NCBI GenBank assembly: GCA_963774345.1 | Contig: CAVZFB010000041.1 | Coordinates: 1-64,000, forward strand | DNA: 64,000 nucleotides | DNA from: AP-15 sp963774345 | GTDB taxonomy: Bacteria; Pseudomonadota; Alphaproteobacteria; ATCC43930; CGMCC-115725 | Reading direction: 5' to 3' | Shown here: in pieces, positions 47,260-56,466 of the stretch | How positions within the stretch are numbered: position 1 is the first letter of the stretch | Layout of the letters: each line of letters opens with the position of its first letter | Program-made: the position numbers and the translations under genes | Notes under the pieces: model-generated | Told to the model about the DNA's origin: nothing | The model's database searches: none | Seen by the model: only the letters and a program-made list of their open reading frames with translations

Positions 47260-48207
47260 ATGAAACTGGTATACTTCGACGACTACAAACTGGGCGTGGT
47301 CAAGGGCGATCGCGTCGTCGATGTTTCGCCGGTCGTGCGCGACATCCCGCACACCGGCCCCGGCGATTTGATGAACGGGCTGATCGCCCATTTCGATCAA
47401 TACAGGGGCAAGCTGGAAGACGCCGCAGCGAGCGGGCAAGGCGTGCCGTTGTCATCGGTCAAGCTGCGCGCCCCGCTGCCAAAGCCGGACAACATCGACT
47501 GCATGGCAGTCAACTACATGGAAGACGGCACCCGCAGCGCGCCGGCTCCGATCAACGCGTTTCAAAAGACGGCAAACGCCATCTGCGGACCGGGCGACAC
47601 GATGGTATTGCCCGATGCGCCTGCGACGATCTTTGAGGGCGAGGCTGAATTGGCCCTCGTGATCGGCAAAAAGGCGAGCAACGTCAAAGCCGCCGATGCA
47701 ATGGATTACATCTTCGGCTACACCTGCTTTATCGACGGCTCGGCGCGCGGCCTGCCGGCCCCCGGCTTTTTTGCGATGAAATCGCGCGATTCCTTCGCGC
47801 CGATCGGGCCGTGGGTCGTGACGAAGGACGAAATCCCGGACCCGCAGAAATTGCAGATCCGGCTCTCCAACAACGGCACCTTGATGCAAAACTTCAACAC
47901 CAGCGATATGGCGCACAAGATCCCGCGCTGCATCGAATGGCTGACCTCGATCCACGCGCTCGAACCCGGCGACATCGTCGCCACCGGCACCAACCACCGC
48001 GGTCTCAACCCGTTCATGGACGGCGACAAGATCGAGCTCGAGATCGAAGGCGTCGGCAAGCTCGCCTTCAACGTCAAGGACGAGCTGAAGCGCAGGTGGG
48101 AACGCCGGACTCGGCTGCAGATGCATGAGCAGGCGGCGCAAAAGACTGCCGGCGCCTATCCCGATATCACCCCGCAAGTTTCGGGCAAATACGCCGCGGC
48201 GAAATGA
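47260..48207 (+). CDS. Fumarylacetoacetate hydrolase family protein
   Basis: A 315-residue FAH-family protein (hydrolase, decarboxylase or isomerase of beta-diketo acids). The metal site reads IFEGEAELALVIGKKASNVK, followed by YIFGYTCFIDGSARG and GDIVATGTNHRGLNPFMDGD. Family members cleave C-C bonds in aromatic degradation. It overlaps nothing and follows the small cupin gene by 11 bp. Start ATG 47260. Confidence 0.88.
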   Translation: MKLVYFDDYKLGVVKGDRVVDVSPVVRDIPHTGPGDLMNGLIAHFDQYRGKLEDAAASGQGVPLSSVKLRAPLPKPDNIDCMAVNYMEDGTRSAPAPINAFQKTANAICGPGDTMVLPDAPATIFEGEAELALVIGKKASNVKAADAMDYIFGYTCFIDGSARGLPAPGFFAMKSRDSFAPIGPWVVTKDEIPDPQKLQIRLSNNGTLMQNFNTSDMAHKIPRCIEWLTSIHALEPGDIVATGTNHRGLNPFMDGDKIELEIEGVGKLAFNVKDELKRRWERRTRLQMHEQAAQKTAGAYPDITPQVSGKYAAAK

Positions 48208-48387
48208 CCAGAGACTGACGTTCCTGCAAATTTCTCGTCTCCACAGGCTTGCCCGTGGGCCTTCAGCCCGCGGACGGGTCCCGCGTGGCATCCCACGCCG
48301 CCAACCGGCCCGGGCGCGCCGGGGCGCGGGTGCCCGGTTCAAGTCCTGGCAAGCGACGCTTTGTGACTTGGCAACAAGGAAAACGCC

Positions 48388-49620
48388 ATGGCCGCCAACG
48401 GTTTTGCCTACAGCCATCGGTTCGCCAAGGATCTGCCGGCGGCGGCGCCGCGCTGGACCGGCTTTCCCAAGTACAATTTCATCGGCGGCCACAACGATCC
48501 CGAGCATGTCCCGACGGCGGCACTCGCCCGCGCCGCCGAAACGGTGTTGCGGCGCGACGGCGCCGATCTGGCGCTCTACAACCCGCACGGACCGCAGGGC
48601 TTTCGCCCGATCCGCGAGTTTGTCGTCGCCAAAATCGCCGCGCGCGGCATCCAATGCTCGGCCGAGGACGTGCTGATCACCGCCGGTTCCGGGCAGGGCC
48701 TCGACCTCGTCAACCGGGTACTGCTCGAACCCGGCGACACCGTCATCCTCGAAGAATTCACCTACGGCGGCGCACTGACCAAATTGCAGCGCCGCGGGGT
48801 CAAAATCGTCGGCGCGCCGCTCGACGATGACGGGCTGCGGATCGACGCGCTCGGCCAGATTCTCGACGATCTCGCGGCCAGGGGCATCGTGCCGAAATAC
48901 ATCTATACGATCCCGACGATCCAGAACCCGACCGGCTCGATCCTGCCGGCCGGGCGCCGTCAAGCCCTGCTCCGCCTCGCCAAAAAGCACGGCGTGGCGA
49001 TTTTCGAAGACGAATGCTACGCCGACCTGACCTGGGACGACGGCGCGCCGGCTGCGATCTATTCGATGGATCCCACTCAGGTGATCCATGTCGGCTCGTT
49101 CTCGAAGACATTGTCGCCGGCCTTGCGGCTCGGCTATGTCGTCGCCGATTGGGAGGTCATGGGCCGGCTTGTCGGCCTGAAGCGCGAGACCGACAGCGGC
49201 ACCGGCGCGCTCGAGCAGATGGTCGTCGCCGAATATTTCGCGCAGGCTTTTGCCGAGCATGTCGGCGAACTGACCGGCGTGTTGAAAGAAAAGCTCGACA
49301 CCATGGTCGAGGCGGTCGAGCGCGAATTCGGCACGGCGGTCGAGAAGATGTGGTATCCGAAGGGCGGCATATTCCTGTGGTTGAAACTGCCCGACAAGGT
49401 CGACGTGACCAAGCTGGTGGCGCCGGCCGCCAAGGAGGGGCTGGTCTTCAACCCCGGCCCCGAATGGTCGTGCAACCCGGCCGAGACCAAGTCGCACATG
49501 CGGCTTTGCTTCGCCTTGCCGTCGAAGGACCAGATCAAAAGCGGCGTCGCCGCCCTGGCGCGCGTCTGCTACGAGCAGACCGGCATCCCCGAGCAAAGCG
49601 CCAATATCCGCCGCGCTTAG
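48388..49620 (+). CDS. PLP aminotransferase, 2-aminoadipate/aspartate class I type
   Basis: Intact 410-residue fold-type-I aminotransferase. PLP-binding features: ADLALYNPHGPQGFRPIREF, ITAGSGQGLDLVNRVLLEPG, TIPTIQNPTGSILP, FEDECYADLTWDDG and the lysine in VIHVGSFSKTLSPALRLGYV. It resembles LysN/2-aminoadipate aminotransferase and the MocR tail. No DNA-binding domain is attached, so it is an enzyme. Located at the end of the catabolic block. Confidence 0.88.
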   Translation: MAANGFAYSHRFAKDLPAAAPRWTGFPKYNFIGGHNDPEHVPTAALARAAETVLRRDGADLALYNPHGPQGFRPIREFVVAKIAARGIQCSAEDVLITAGSGQGLDLVNRVLLEPGDTVILEEFTYGGALTKLQRRGVKIVGAPLDDDGLRIDALGQILDDLAARGIVPKYIYTIPTIQNPTGSILPAGRRQALLRLAKKHGVAIFEDECYADLTWDDGAPAAIYSMDPTQVIHVGSFSKTLSPALRLGYVVADWEVMGRLVGLKRETDSGTGALEQMVVAEYFAQAFAEHVGELTGVLKEKLDTMVEAVEREFGTAVEKMWYPKGGIFLWLKLPDKVDVTKLVAPAAKEGLVFNPGPEWSCNPAETKSHMRLCFALPSKDQIKSGVAALARVCYEQTGIPEQSANIRRA

Positions 49621-49678
49621 CCCGGTGCGATGCCAACCGGGCGGGTCCCGTCCGTTGGCCGTTCGCACCACCAACCTG

Positions 49679-49900
49679 CTAATCGTCGGCGATGCGGCGC
49701 AATAGGTCTGCGAGCCAAGCCTGGGATCGCCGACGTTGAGCCTGGCGGTGCCGATCAGAGTGTGGATCGCGGCCGCCCACTCGCCGCCGCGGTCGAAGCC
49801 GGCGGGAACAGCCAGGCTTTGCGGCCGGGGGCGATGCCGCGCAGCACCCGTTCGGCGGTGTTGTTGGCTAGGCAGATGCGACGACCCAGCCTCACGTCTT
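49679..49900 (-). mobile_element. IS66-family transposase C-terminal remnant
   Basis: On the minus strand, ICLANNTAERVLRGIAPGRK matches the conserved NNxAERALRxIAxGRxN of IS66 TnpC, followed after a frame slip by FDRGGEWAAAIHTLI and a final shift to DPQAWLADLLRRIADD with TAG at 49679. Two indels separate these parts. No TnpA/TnpB or inverted repeat is seen, so only the transposase tail is left. It abuts the exopolysaccharide locus. Confidence 0.7.
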
Positions 49901-50329
49901 CACGAACTGTCTCCCCTGGAACTGGAAAACCCGACCTTCGAGCCGCAGCGGTCTTAATCTTTAGCCGGCCACGGCCCTCGCCGGATGCTTACGAAGATCT
50001 TAGGCTCCTAGACGTCGCATTCGCGTATTGCCTCCGGTTCTCAACCAAGGGGCCGTCAGCGTTAAAATCGCCACTCCTGCCAGCCGCCCGCTAATCGTCA
50101 TTGACTTCTGAAAGAAATAGAGCGATTATCCTACCAATGCTCGCTATTGAACTCGAGATCGCGTTAAAAACCGAGGGCGCCTCTTTTAAGAGGTAAAGGA
50201 TTAGGACTGCTGTGATAATATTGGTTAACTTCCTCCGCGATCGCACCCCATTTAACGTGGGACAGATGCTCGTTGAACTTTTCGTCTTAACGTCTTTGTC
50301 AACGGGGTCGTCAGCATTATCGCTATGAC
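49901..50329. other. AT-richer gap between the IS66 remnant and the polysaccharide locus
   Basis: No gene is supported. Composition drops below the surroundings between about 50095 and 50330 (CTCTTTTAAGAGG, GTTAACTTCC), consistent with foreign DNA around an old insertion. A CCTCTTTTAAGAGG hairpin is visible near 50180. It may include the promoter of the polysaccharide operon. Confidence 0.4.
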
Positions 50330-50735
50330 TAAGCGGTGAAGCCAGTGGTTTCCACTATGTCCGATACGGAGCGGTCGCCATCGCTGCCGCGACTGACATG
50401 ATTTTCTGTTTTGTGGGAGCGAGTGCATACAATGTGTTCGCAATTGTGACGTGTTCGCCATATCGTGCGCGGCGATCAGCTACATCGCAGGAGTTGTAGT
50501 TGCATTAACCGGATGCTTATTCGCGTTAAGAATATCCGATCAATTGTCACGTGTTTGGCTTGCCAGTTGGAGGATTTTGAGCATGGTCTTACTGTCCGGG
50601 TGCCGACTACTTGCCGCACTCGCTTCGCGGAGGCTGATCCGACGAGGCAAATTGACAAAAAACGTCGCGATTGTCGGAGTTAACGACATTGCTCGGAAGC
50701 TCGCCTTCTCCTCTATCGAGCGGCAAGTTTATTAA
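50330..50735 (+). pseudogene. Truncated N-terminal fragment of a polyprenyl-phosphate sugar transferase
   Basis: HYVRYGAVAIAAATDMIFCF (membrane helix) continues, after a frame slip near 50445, with AISCAAISYIAGVVVALTG and VWLASWRILSMVLLSGCRLL, then RRGKLTKNVAIVGVNDIARK before TAA at 50733. This is the membrane-plus-nucleotide-binding start of the WbaP/undecaprenyl-phosphate hexose transferase family without its catalytic half. The intact gene directly downstream is of the same family, so this is a decayed relative. Confidence 0.6.
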
Positions 50736-50801
50736 CCGGCAACCGGGGTCTTGGCTGTTGGGGCGGGTGCCGGCGAGGCTCCTTGGCACTGGATGTGCAG
50801 G

Positions 50802-52313
50802 ATGATTGACGCCCGGACCGCCAAGCCACCGCCGGGGCGCCTGACCAATGGCCACATCGAGCCCACCGCGATGCACACCAACCTGGACGGCGCCGATCAA
50901 TCGACCGGCGCCTTTGCGCCGGCGGCGTCGGCGGGGATGACCTTGCGTCGGCTCGGTTACGCGCCTGGCCGGCAGTTTGCCGGCGACACGCGAGCGGCGT
51001 TGCTGGTTGGTTTGTTCGTTATGGACATTGCCATGCTGATCGGCGGCGCCATCCTCGGCAATCTGATCTGGCACGGCACGCCGCAGCTGCCGGCGCGGTA
51101 TTGGGCGCAGGTTGCGATCGGCTGTGCGATCTTCTTCCCGATGATGCAGATTGCCGGGATGTATCGGTTCGCCGCGTTGTCGCACCACCGCCGGCATTTG
51201 GGCCGCCTGACGAGCCTGTGGGCCGGGCTGATGCTGACATTGATGGCCATCATCTATCTTGGCCGGCTCGAAAGCGAGTATTCCCGGGCGTGGATCCTGC
51301 TGTGGGCGCTGAGCGGCTGGCTCGGGCTGGTGGCGGCGCGAATCCTGGTGCGGCAAGCGATAAGACAGCTGCGCTCGCGCGATCGGCTAGTCGCGCAGGC
51401 GGTCGTGATCGGGTCCGGAGCGGCGGCCGAGCGCTGCGCCAAACGGTTGCATCAGGATGGTCATGGCGATGTCAGGGTGATCGGCGTCTTCGAGGCGAAC
51501 CGAACCGGTTTGCGGGAAGTCGCACAATTGCGAGCTCAGCACCGGATCGACGAGATCGTCGTGGCGCTGCCGTGCGGCGAGCTTGTGGAATTGGCCTCGC
51601 CGTTTGCCGTCGGCCCGCACGTCGTCGAGGTTAAGGTTGGCCTCGATCTGGCCGCCTCGGCAGGGGCCGGTTATCCGCCGTTCCTTGTGGTCCCGGTCAG
51701 GCAACGCCCGCTGGCCGGCGTGCCGGCCATCGTCAAACGGATGTTCGACATCTGCGTCAGCGTCATGCTGCTTGCTTTCGCGCTGCCGATGATGGGGCTG
51801 ATCGCGGTGCTCGTCAAACTCGACAGCCCGGGGCCGGTATTGTTCAAACAGCAGCGGTTCGGGCTCAACAAGCGGCCTTTCGATCTGTACAAGTTCCGTT
51901 CCATGCGGTGCGAGGCGGGCGCCGACCCCGTGGTGCCGCAAGCGCGGCGCAACGACCCGCGGGTGACCCGGGTCGGCCGTTTTCTGCGGCGCGCCAGCCT
52001 CGACGAACTGCCGCAGCTGATCAACGTGCTCAAGGGCGACATGTCGCTGGTGGGCCCCCGGCCCCATGCCCGCCGGCACGACGAGAAGTTTGCCGTGCTG
52101 ATCGACAACTATCTGGCGCGCCACCGGGTCATGCCCGGCATCACCGGCTGGGCGCAGGTGCACGGTTTGCGTGGCGAAACCGATACCCTGGAGAAGATGG
52201 AGCGGCGGGTCGAATATGACCTCTATTATATAGAAAACTGGTCGCTGCTGTTGGACTTGCGGATCCTCGCCAGGACTTTGGGGGTGGTCCTGGCTCAGCG
52301 GAATGCCTATTGA
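50802..52313 (+). CDS. Undecaprenyl-phosphate sugar-1-phosphate transferase (exopolysaccharide initiation)
   Basis: Transfers a sugar-1-phosphate to the lipid carrier, the first step in repeat-unit assembly. Residues 65-200 hold four or five membrane helices, 205-320 a Rossmann-like domain (VVIGSGAAAERCAKRLHQDG), then MFDICVSVMLLAFALPMMGL and the catalytic PF02397 signatures: DLYKFRSMRC, RVTRVGRFLRRASLDELPQL and LKGDMSLVGPRPHARRHDEK. Start uncertain: ATG at 50802 or 50793. It precedes the Wzc-type kinase by 40 bp. Confidence 0.9.
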   Translation: MIDARTAKPPPGRLTNGHIEPTAMHTNLDGADQSTGAFAPAASAGMTLRRLGYAPGRQFAGDTRAALLVGLFVMDIAMLIGGAILGNLIWHGTPQLPARYWAQVAIGCAIFFPMMQIAGMYRFAALSHHRRHLGRLTSLWAGLMLTLMAIIYLGRLESEYSRAWILLWALSGWLGLVAARILVRQAIRQLRSRDRLVAQAVVIGSGAAAERCAKRLHQDGHGDVRVIGVFEANRTGLREVAQLRAQHRIDEIVVALPCGELVELASPFAVGPHVVEVKVGLDLAASAGAGYPPFLVVPVRQRPLAGVPAIVKRMFDICVSVMLLAFALPMMGLIAVLVKLDSPGPVLFKQQRFGLNKRPFDLYKFRSMRCEAGADPVVPQARRNDPRVTRVGRFLRRASLDELPQLINVLKGDMSLVGPRPHARRHDEKFAVLIDNYLARHRVMPGITGWAQVHGLRGETDTLEKMERRVEYDLYYIENWSLLLDLRILARTLGVVLAQRNAY

Positions 52314-52353
52314 CCGGGGTCCTCGATTTGATTGCGGATCGGCGGGGTTGTGA

Positions 52354-54639
52354 ATGGCGCATGAGGTAGGCGGGTTGATCGAACGCGCCGGCGACCAGCT
52401 GCGCCGGCGGGGAGTGCCGCGGGATAAAACGCATCCCGAAGGCGGCCCTCTCGCCCTGTCGCAGGGCGGGTCGTATCCCGGGATGAGCGGGCAGGCGACC
52501 CTGTCATCCTTTGCCCGCCCGACCAACCCTTATCGCGATCTGCTGCAGGCGTTGCGCCGCCACTGGCTTCTGGCCGCAACGGTTGGCGCGGTCGTCTTTG
52601 CGGCCGTGATCGGCGCCCTTTTGATGATGACCCCGCAGTACAAGGCGGCTGCCGAGGTTATGATCCAGCCGAGAAAAACCGAGGCCACCAAAATCAACCC
52701 GGTCATGTCTAGTTTGCCCGCCGCCTTGGATACCGTCACCAGCGAGCTTAATGTAGTAAAATCTCCCGACCTGGTCCGGCAATTGGTTAAGAAGCTTCAT
52801 CTCGATGCCAGGCACGAGTTCGACCCGAACGTGCCGCCCCTTTGGAAGCGAACCATTGACGGCGTATTCGAAGGCGTCAAATCCTGGCTGCCGTCGACGG
52901 TCGCCGAACCGCTGTCGGTCTGGCTGGCTTCGCCGCCGCTGCAGGGCCAGGACCGCATCGATGCGGTCGTCGGTCTCGTTACCGGGCGCCTCGACGCGAG
53001 CGCCAGCTCGTACGTCATCAGCATCAGCTTCTCGTCAAAAGATCGCGAGCTGCCGAACGTCGTCGTCAACACTCTTGCGGATCTTTATATAAAAAACCAG
53101 TTCGACATGAAGCAGCGGGCCTCGGCAGAGGTCAATGGCTGGCTGAGCGGCGATCTGGCCAAGCTCAGGGACAATGCCGATGCCGCGGCACTGCGCGTCG
53201 CTAAATACCGGGCGGCGAACGGCCTGATCGAAGGCCGCAACTCCTCGCTGATCCGGCAGCAAATCTCGGAGGTGGATACCGCGCTGACGACCGCCCGGGA
53301 CCAGCGCATGTCGCTCGCCGCCAAGCTCGGCAACATGACCGCGCCAAATTCCAACACCCTGGTCCTGTCGTCGCCGATTATTCAGGAGCTTCGGCGGCAG
53401 CAATCGACCCTGGCGACCGAAGAAACCGCATTGAACTATAATCTCGGCGACAGAAACCCGCACTTGCAGTCGAAAAATGCCCAGATGGCCAATATCGAGC
53501 GGCGCATCGCCAACGAAACGCGGAAAATTGTCGATAGTTTGCATAGCGATTACAATAGTGCCGTCATGCACGAAAATTCCTTGCAGAACCAGCTCGGGCA
53601 GCTGAAGCAGGAGTTTGCCCGCGCCCAGCTCGCCGAGGTTACGCTCAAGCAGCTCGATGAGCAGGAGAAGGCAGCCCGTACCCTCTACAACGAGTTTCTC
53701 GAACGCTCCAACGAGACCGAGCAGGCGAACTTTGAACTTCCGGACGCTATGGTCATCTCTCATGCGGCCGCGCCGCTGGCCCCGTTCAGCCCCAACAAGA
53801 AGGTGATTTTGTCGCTTGGCTTTCTTGTGGCCGCGATCGGCGGATGTCTGGCGGCGCTTGCCGTCGAGAAGCTGGACCGCAGCTTTCGCAACCAGGCGCA
53901 ATTGGAAAGAGCGCTCGGCTTACCCGTGCTCGGCATCCTGCCGGAATTTACGCGGAACGAGGACAACCGCACCCCGGACCTGCTCTCGATCGTTGGTTCG
54001 GCAATGACCGACATCTATATGCGCCTCAATCTCGACGCCATGCGATGCATATTGGCGGTGTCGGCGCTTCCCCGCGAGGGCAAGACCACGGCGGCATTGA
54101 TGCTCGCCCGCATCGCGGCAATCAATGGAAAGCGGGTGCTGGTCGTGGACGGCGATCTGCGGCGCTCGGGGTTGCGGGCGCGGCTGCACCTGCCCGCGGC
54201 CGGCCTCTCCGAGCTCCTGGCCGGCAAGACCGGCCTTGCCGAAGCGATCGTCGCCGACACGCAATCGGTGGACATCATCACCTGCGGCGGCGCCACCGAC
54301 AATCCGACAGCACTCCTCGCCTCGGGCGCAATGCGCGATTTCCTTGCCACGATGCGGCGGTCTTACGATCTGGTGATCGTCGATTCACCGGCAATCATGG
54401 CCGGCCCCGACGCCGTGGTCCTCAGTCGCCTCGTCGACCAGACTTTGCTGCTCGTGCGATGGGCCCGCACCCCCCGCGCAGTGGCCGGCGTCGCCCTGCG
54501 CCGGCTGGCCGAGGGCGGCGCTCGCGGGCTCGCCGCCATTCTTTCGCGTACCGACCTCAGAAACATGGGCCGCTACAGCGATACCGATGCGCTCAGCTAC
54601 AGCCGCGCCATGCGCCGCTATTACCCGGTCCCGCGATGA
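52354..54639 (+). CDS. Wzc-type polysaccharide co-polymerase with tyrosine autokinase
   Basis: A 761-residue inner-membrane protein controlling chain length and export. Two TM helices (LLAATVGAVVFAAVIGALLM and KVILSLGFLVAAIGGCLAAL) flank a periplasmic coiled-coil domain; the cytoplasmic BY-kinase has Walker A (SALPREGKTTAALML), Walker A' (LVVDGDLRRSG) and Walker B (DLVIVDSPA). A C-terminal Tyr cluster (YSDTDALSYSRAMRRYY) serves autophosphorylation. Intact; ends 98 bp before the convergent secreted protein gene. Confidence 0.92.
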   Translation: MAHEVGGLIERAGDQLRRRGVPRDKTHPEGGPLALSQGGSYPGMSGQATLSSFARPTNPYRDLLQALRRHWLLAATVGAVVFAAVIGALLMMTPQYKAAAEVMIQPRKTEATKINPVMSSLPAALDTVTSELNVVKSPDLVRQLVKKLHLDARHEFDPNVPPLWKRTIDGVFEGVKSWLPSTVAEPLSVWLASPPLQGQDRIDAVVGLVTGRLDASASSYVISISFSSKDRELPNVVVNTLADLYIKNQFDMKQRASAEVNGWLSGDLAKLRDNADAAALRVAKYRAANGLIEGRNSSLIRQQISEVDTALTTARDQRMSLAAKLGNMTAPNSNTLVLSSPIIQELRRQQSTLATEETALNYNLGDRNPHLQSKNAQMANIERRIANETRKIVDSLHSDYNSAVMHENSLQNQLGQLKQEFARAQLAEVTLKQLDEQEKAARTLYNEFLERSNETEQANFELPDAMVISHAAAPLAPFSPNKKVILSLGFLVAAIGGCLAALAVEKLDRSFRNQAQLERALGLPVLGILPEFTRNEDNRTPDLLSIVGSAMTDIYMRLNLDAMRCILAVSALPREGKTTAALMLARIAAINGKRVLVVDGDLRRSGLRARLHLPAAGLSELLAGKTGLAEAIVADTQSVDIITCGGATDNPTALLASGAMRDFLATMRRSYDLVIVDSPAIMAGPDAVVLSRLVDQTLLLVRWARTPRAVAGVALRRLAEGGARGLAAILSRTDLRNMGRYSDTDALSYSRAMRRYYPVPR

Positions 54640-54682
54640 AGACAGAAACCGCGCAGCCCTGCCCTCACCGCGCCCCGGCCCT

Positions 54683-54707
54683 CCGCTCACCCTTGGCGAG
54701 TGAGCGG
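54683..54707. terminator. Perfect 8-bp hairpin between convergent genes
   Basis: CCGCTCAC and GTGAGCGG pair around a 9-nt loop, 43 bp past the Wzc-like stop and 20 bp before the stop of the convergent secreted protein. No long T run follows, so it may work with Rho or as a transcript-end stem in both directions. Confidence 0.6.
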
Positions 54708-54727
54708 TTGCGGTTCCAAAAGGTTCT

Positions 54728-55943
54728 TCATCTTGGGACCGCCCCTGCAGTGTAGTAGGCTCTTGTGGCCGTCCGCAAAAATCCTCCGTCGTCGTCCGTA
54801 TAGGTCGCGACCCATGTATTCCCGCCGATGGGTGACGGGTTGGTAACCCCGTCCCTTGCATAATCCATATAGTCTGCGTCGTTCCACTGTCCGCCACCGA
54901 ACAGGAGACCGATCACGCCTTGCGCGGCGTAATTCCAAATATTCCCGATATTTCCATATCCGAGAAAATATTGTGCCCGATTGTCCTGGTAATGGTAAGT
55001 AGTATTATTACTGGACCGATAGAGAGTGTTGCCGACCGGCACCTGCCACAGCATGCTCTTGAGACCGGTGTATTGATAAATGGTGCCGATATATTGCAGG
55101 TAGCTGGTAAAGGCGTTGGTGCTCCACCAGGCAGTGGCGGCGGATTGGCCGCGAACGTACGTCTTGTACGCTGAATCCGCATCAGACGGATCGTGGAAGA
55201 CCATGTCAAAGGGGGCACCCAGGTTGCGATAGAATGTCGCGACGCGAGCACCTGTGGCTTGCGGCGTTTGATAATATGCCGGATTGGTCAAGAGTCGGAT
55301 CGTAGCCGTTGTTCGGCCCCCATATCGACGCGTGCCACGCCAAAATAACATTGGGCGCGTAGGTGTCGCGCAACTGAACCAATGCTCGGGCAAAACCGCT
55401 GGCGTTATTCGGAAGCCAACTGAGGCCGGGAAACCCGGACGAAGCCACCGCAACCGGGACATTGGCAGGGTAGTCCCAGTAGATTTGTTGCATGAACCCC
55501 CAGAGATCGGGCTCGATCTGGACGATGGCCACGGGGCTTGCCGCGAGTTTTTGCAGCAACAGCGCAAAATCGCCGTAATAGCCATACATATTGCCGGGGA
55601 TCGTCAAGTAGGTCAGGGCGCTCTGGCCCCAAAGACCGGTGGAACCGGCTTCGTACCACGTATATACCGGCACGTACCGGCTGGCCTGGCTCTGCTGCGC
55701 ATAGTTGTAGGCGTAAGCACCGGTCGGAGCATTCCAGTTTTTCCAGCCAAGATTGACGTATTCATAGCGGTAATCCCAGGGCACCTGGGAATAGGTCATC
55801 CAGGAAATCTCATATTGAGCGTTTTTTACTCCGATTCCGAAATGTGCCGGCAGCATTGCCAATCGCGTTGCGGTCGTGGCCGCACTTACGACACTAGCGC
55901 ATAAGGCGATCGTGGAGAAGACAACAATGGGCAACAGTTTCAT
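54728..55943 (-). CDS. Secreted protein of unknown family, copy A (one frameshift)
   Basis: 404 residues once an extra G near 55290 is removed. A signal peptide (LLPIVVFSTIALCASVVSA) is followed by LPAHFGIGVKNAQYEIS, QVPWDYRYEYVNLGWKNW, AIVQIEPDLWGFMQQ, YAPNVILAWHASIWGP, QDNRAQYFLGYG and TYTDDDGGFLRTATRAYY. The Trp/Tyr-rich layout and regularly placed EPDLWG and W-H suggest a (beta/alpha)8 glycoside-hydrolase-like fold, but I cannot name a family. It shares all motifs with copy B at 56467; both are exported, and both adjoin a polysaccharide synthesis gene. Action on the polymer is inference. Confidence 0.7.
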
Positions 55944-56466
55944 TTGCTTAACCTACCATCTAAGGATTTCCGTTGGGATAGAGCGCGGACCGCGCGCGAA
56001 GGAGGTTGGCTGGCTCGCGCTGCCGGCGAACTTAAAGAAGCTTACGAAAAACTGTCTTGTGTTAAAAAAATGTCACTGGTGTTCCGGCGGGAACCTAACT
56101 GTGAATGTACGTCCGGAAGCGGGTTTGGGACACTGACGGTTGGTGAGCCTCAGCATCACCAACCGCAGCCCGGGATGAACCTTCACAAGAATGGGCGCAC
56201 AACCCTATACAATCGGCTGCGGATAGCCCGTCGGGTGGGCTCGAGGAGAGAAGGTCCGAGAAGGTGGCGGCTGACTTTTGCGTCGGTGGACAAACTGTTC
56301 GTCCATGTGCAGCGTTGGAGGACGGCGGCGGGATCGCCTTCCTGATCGAAGCTCGACGCCCGCACCGCTGCGCCCAAGAGGCGCCGGTCCTGCCGGCCCG
56401 CAAGGTTCGGCCGGTGGCCGCCGGCCGTAAAGGCGTGCCGGTGCAACCGGCTAGGAACATCGCGCC
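55944..56466. other. Divergent intergenic region between the two secreted paralogues
   Basis: The two paralogues are transcribed away from each other from this 523-bp region, which therefore holds both promoters. I see no gene. A run TTAAAAAAATG (near 56062) lies in an AT-richer patch at 56030-56100 facing copy A, and the half nearer copy B is GC-rich. A shared regulator site would be expected here. Confidence 0.5.

Noticed and set aside
48335..48360. GGTTCAAGTCC resembling a tRNA T-loop
   Set aside because: No matching T stem, anticodon arm or acceptor stem can be formed around it.
47452..49674. 740-codon minus-strand frame
   Set aside because: Antisense to the FAH hydrolase and the aminotransferase, both intact with full motifs.
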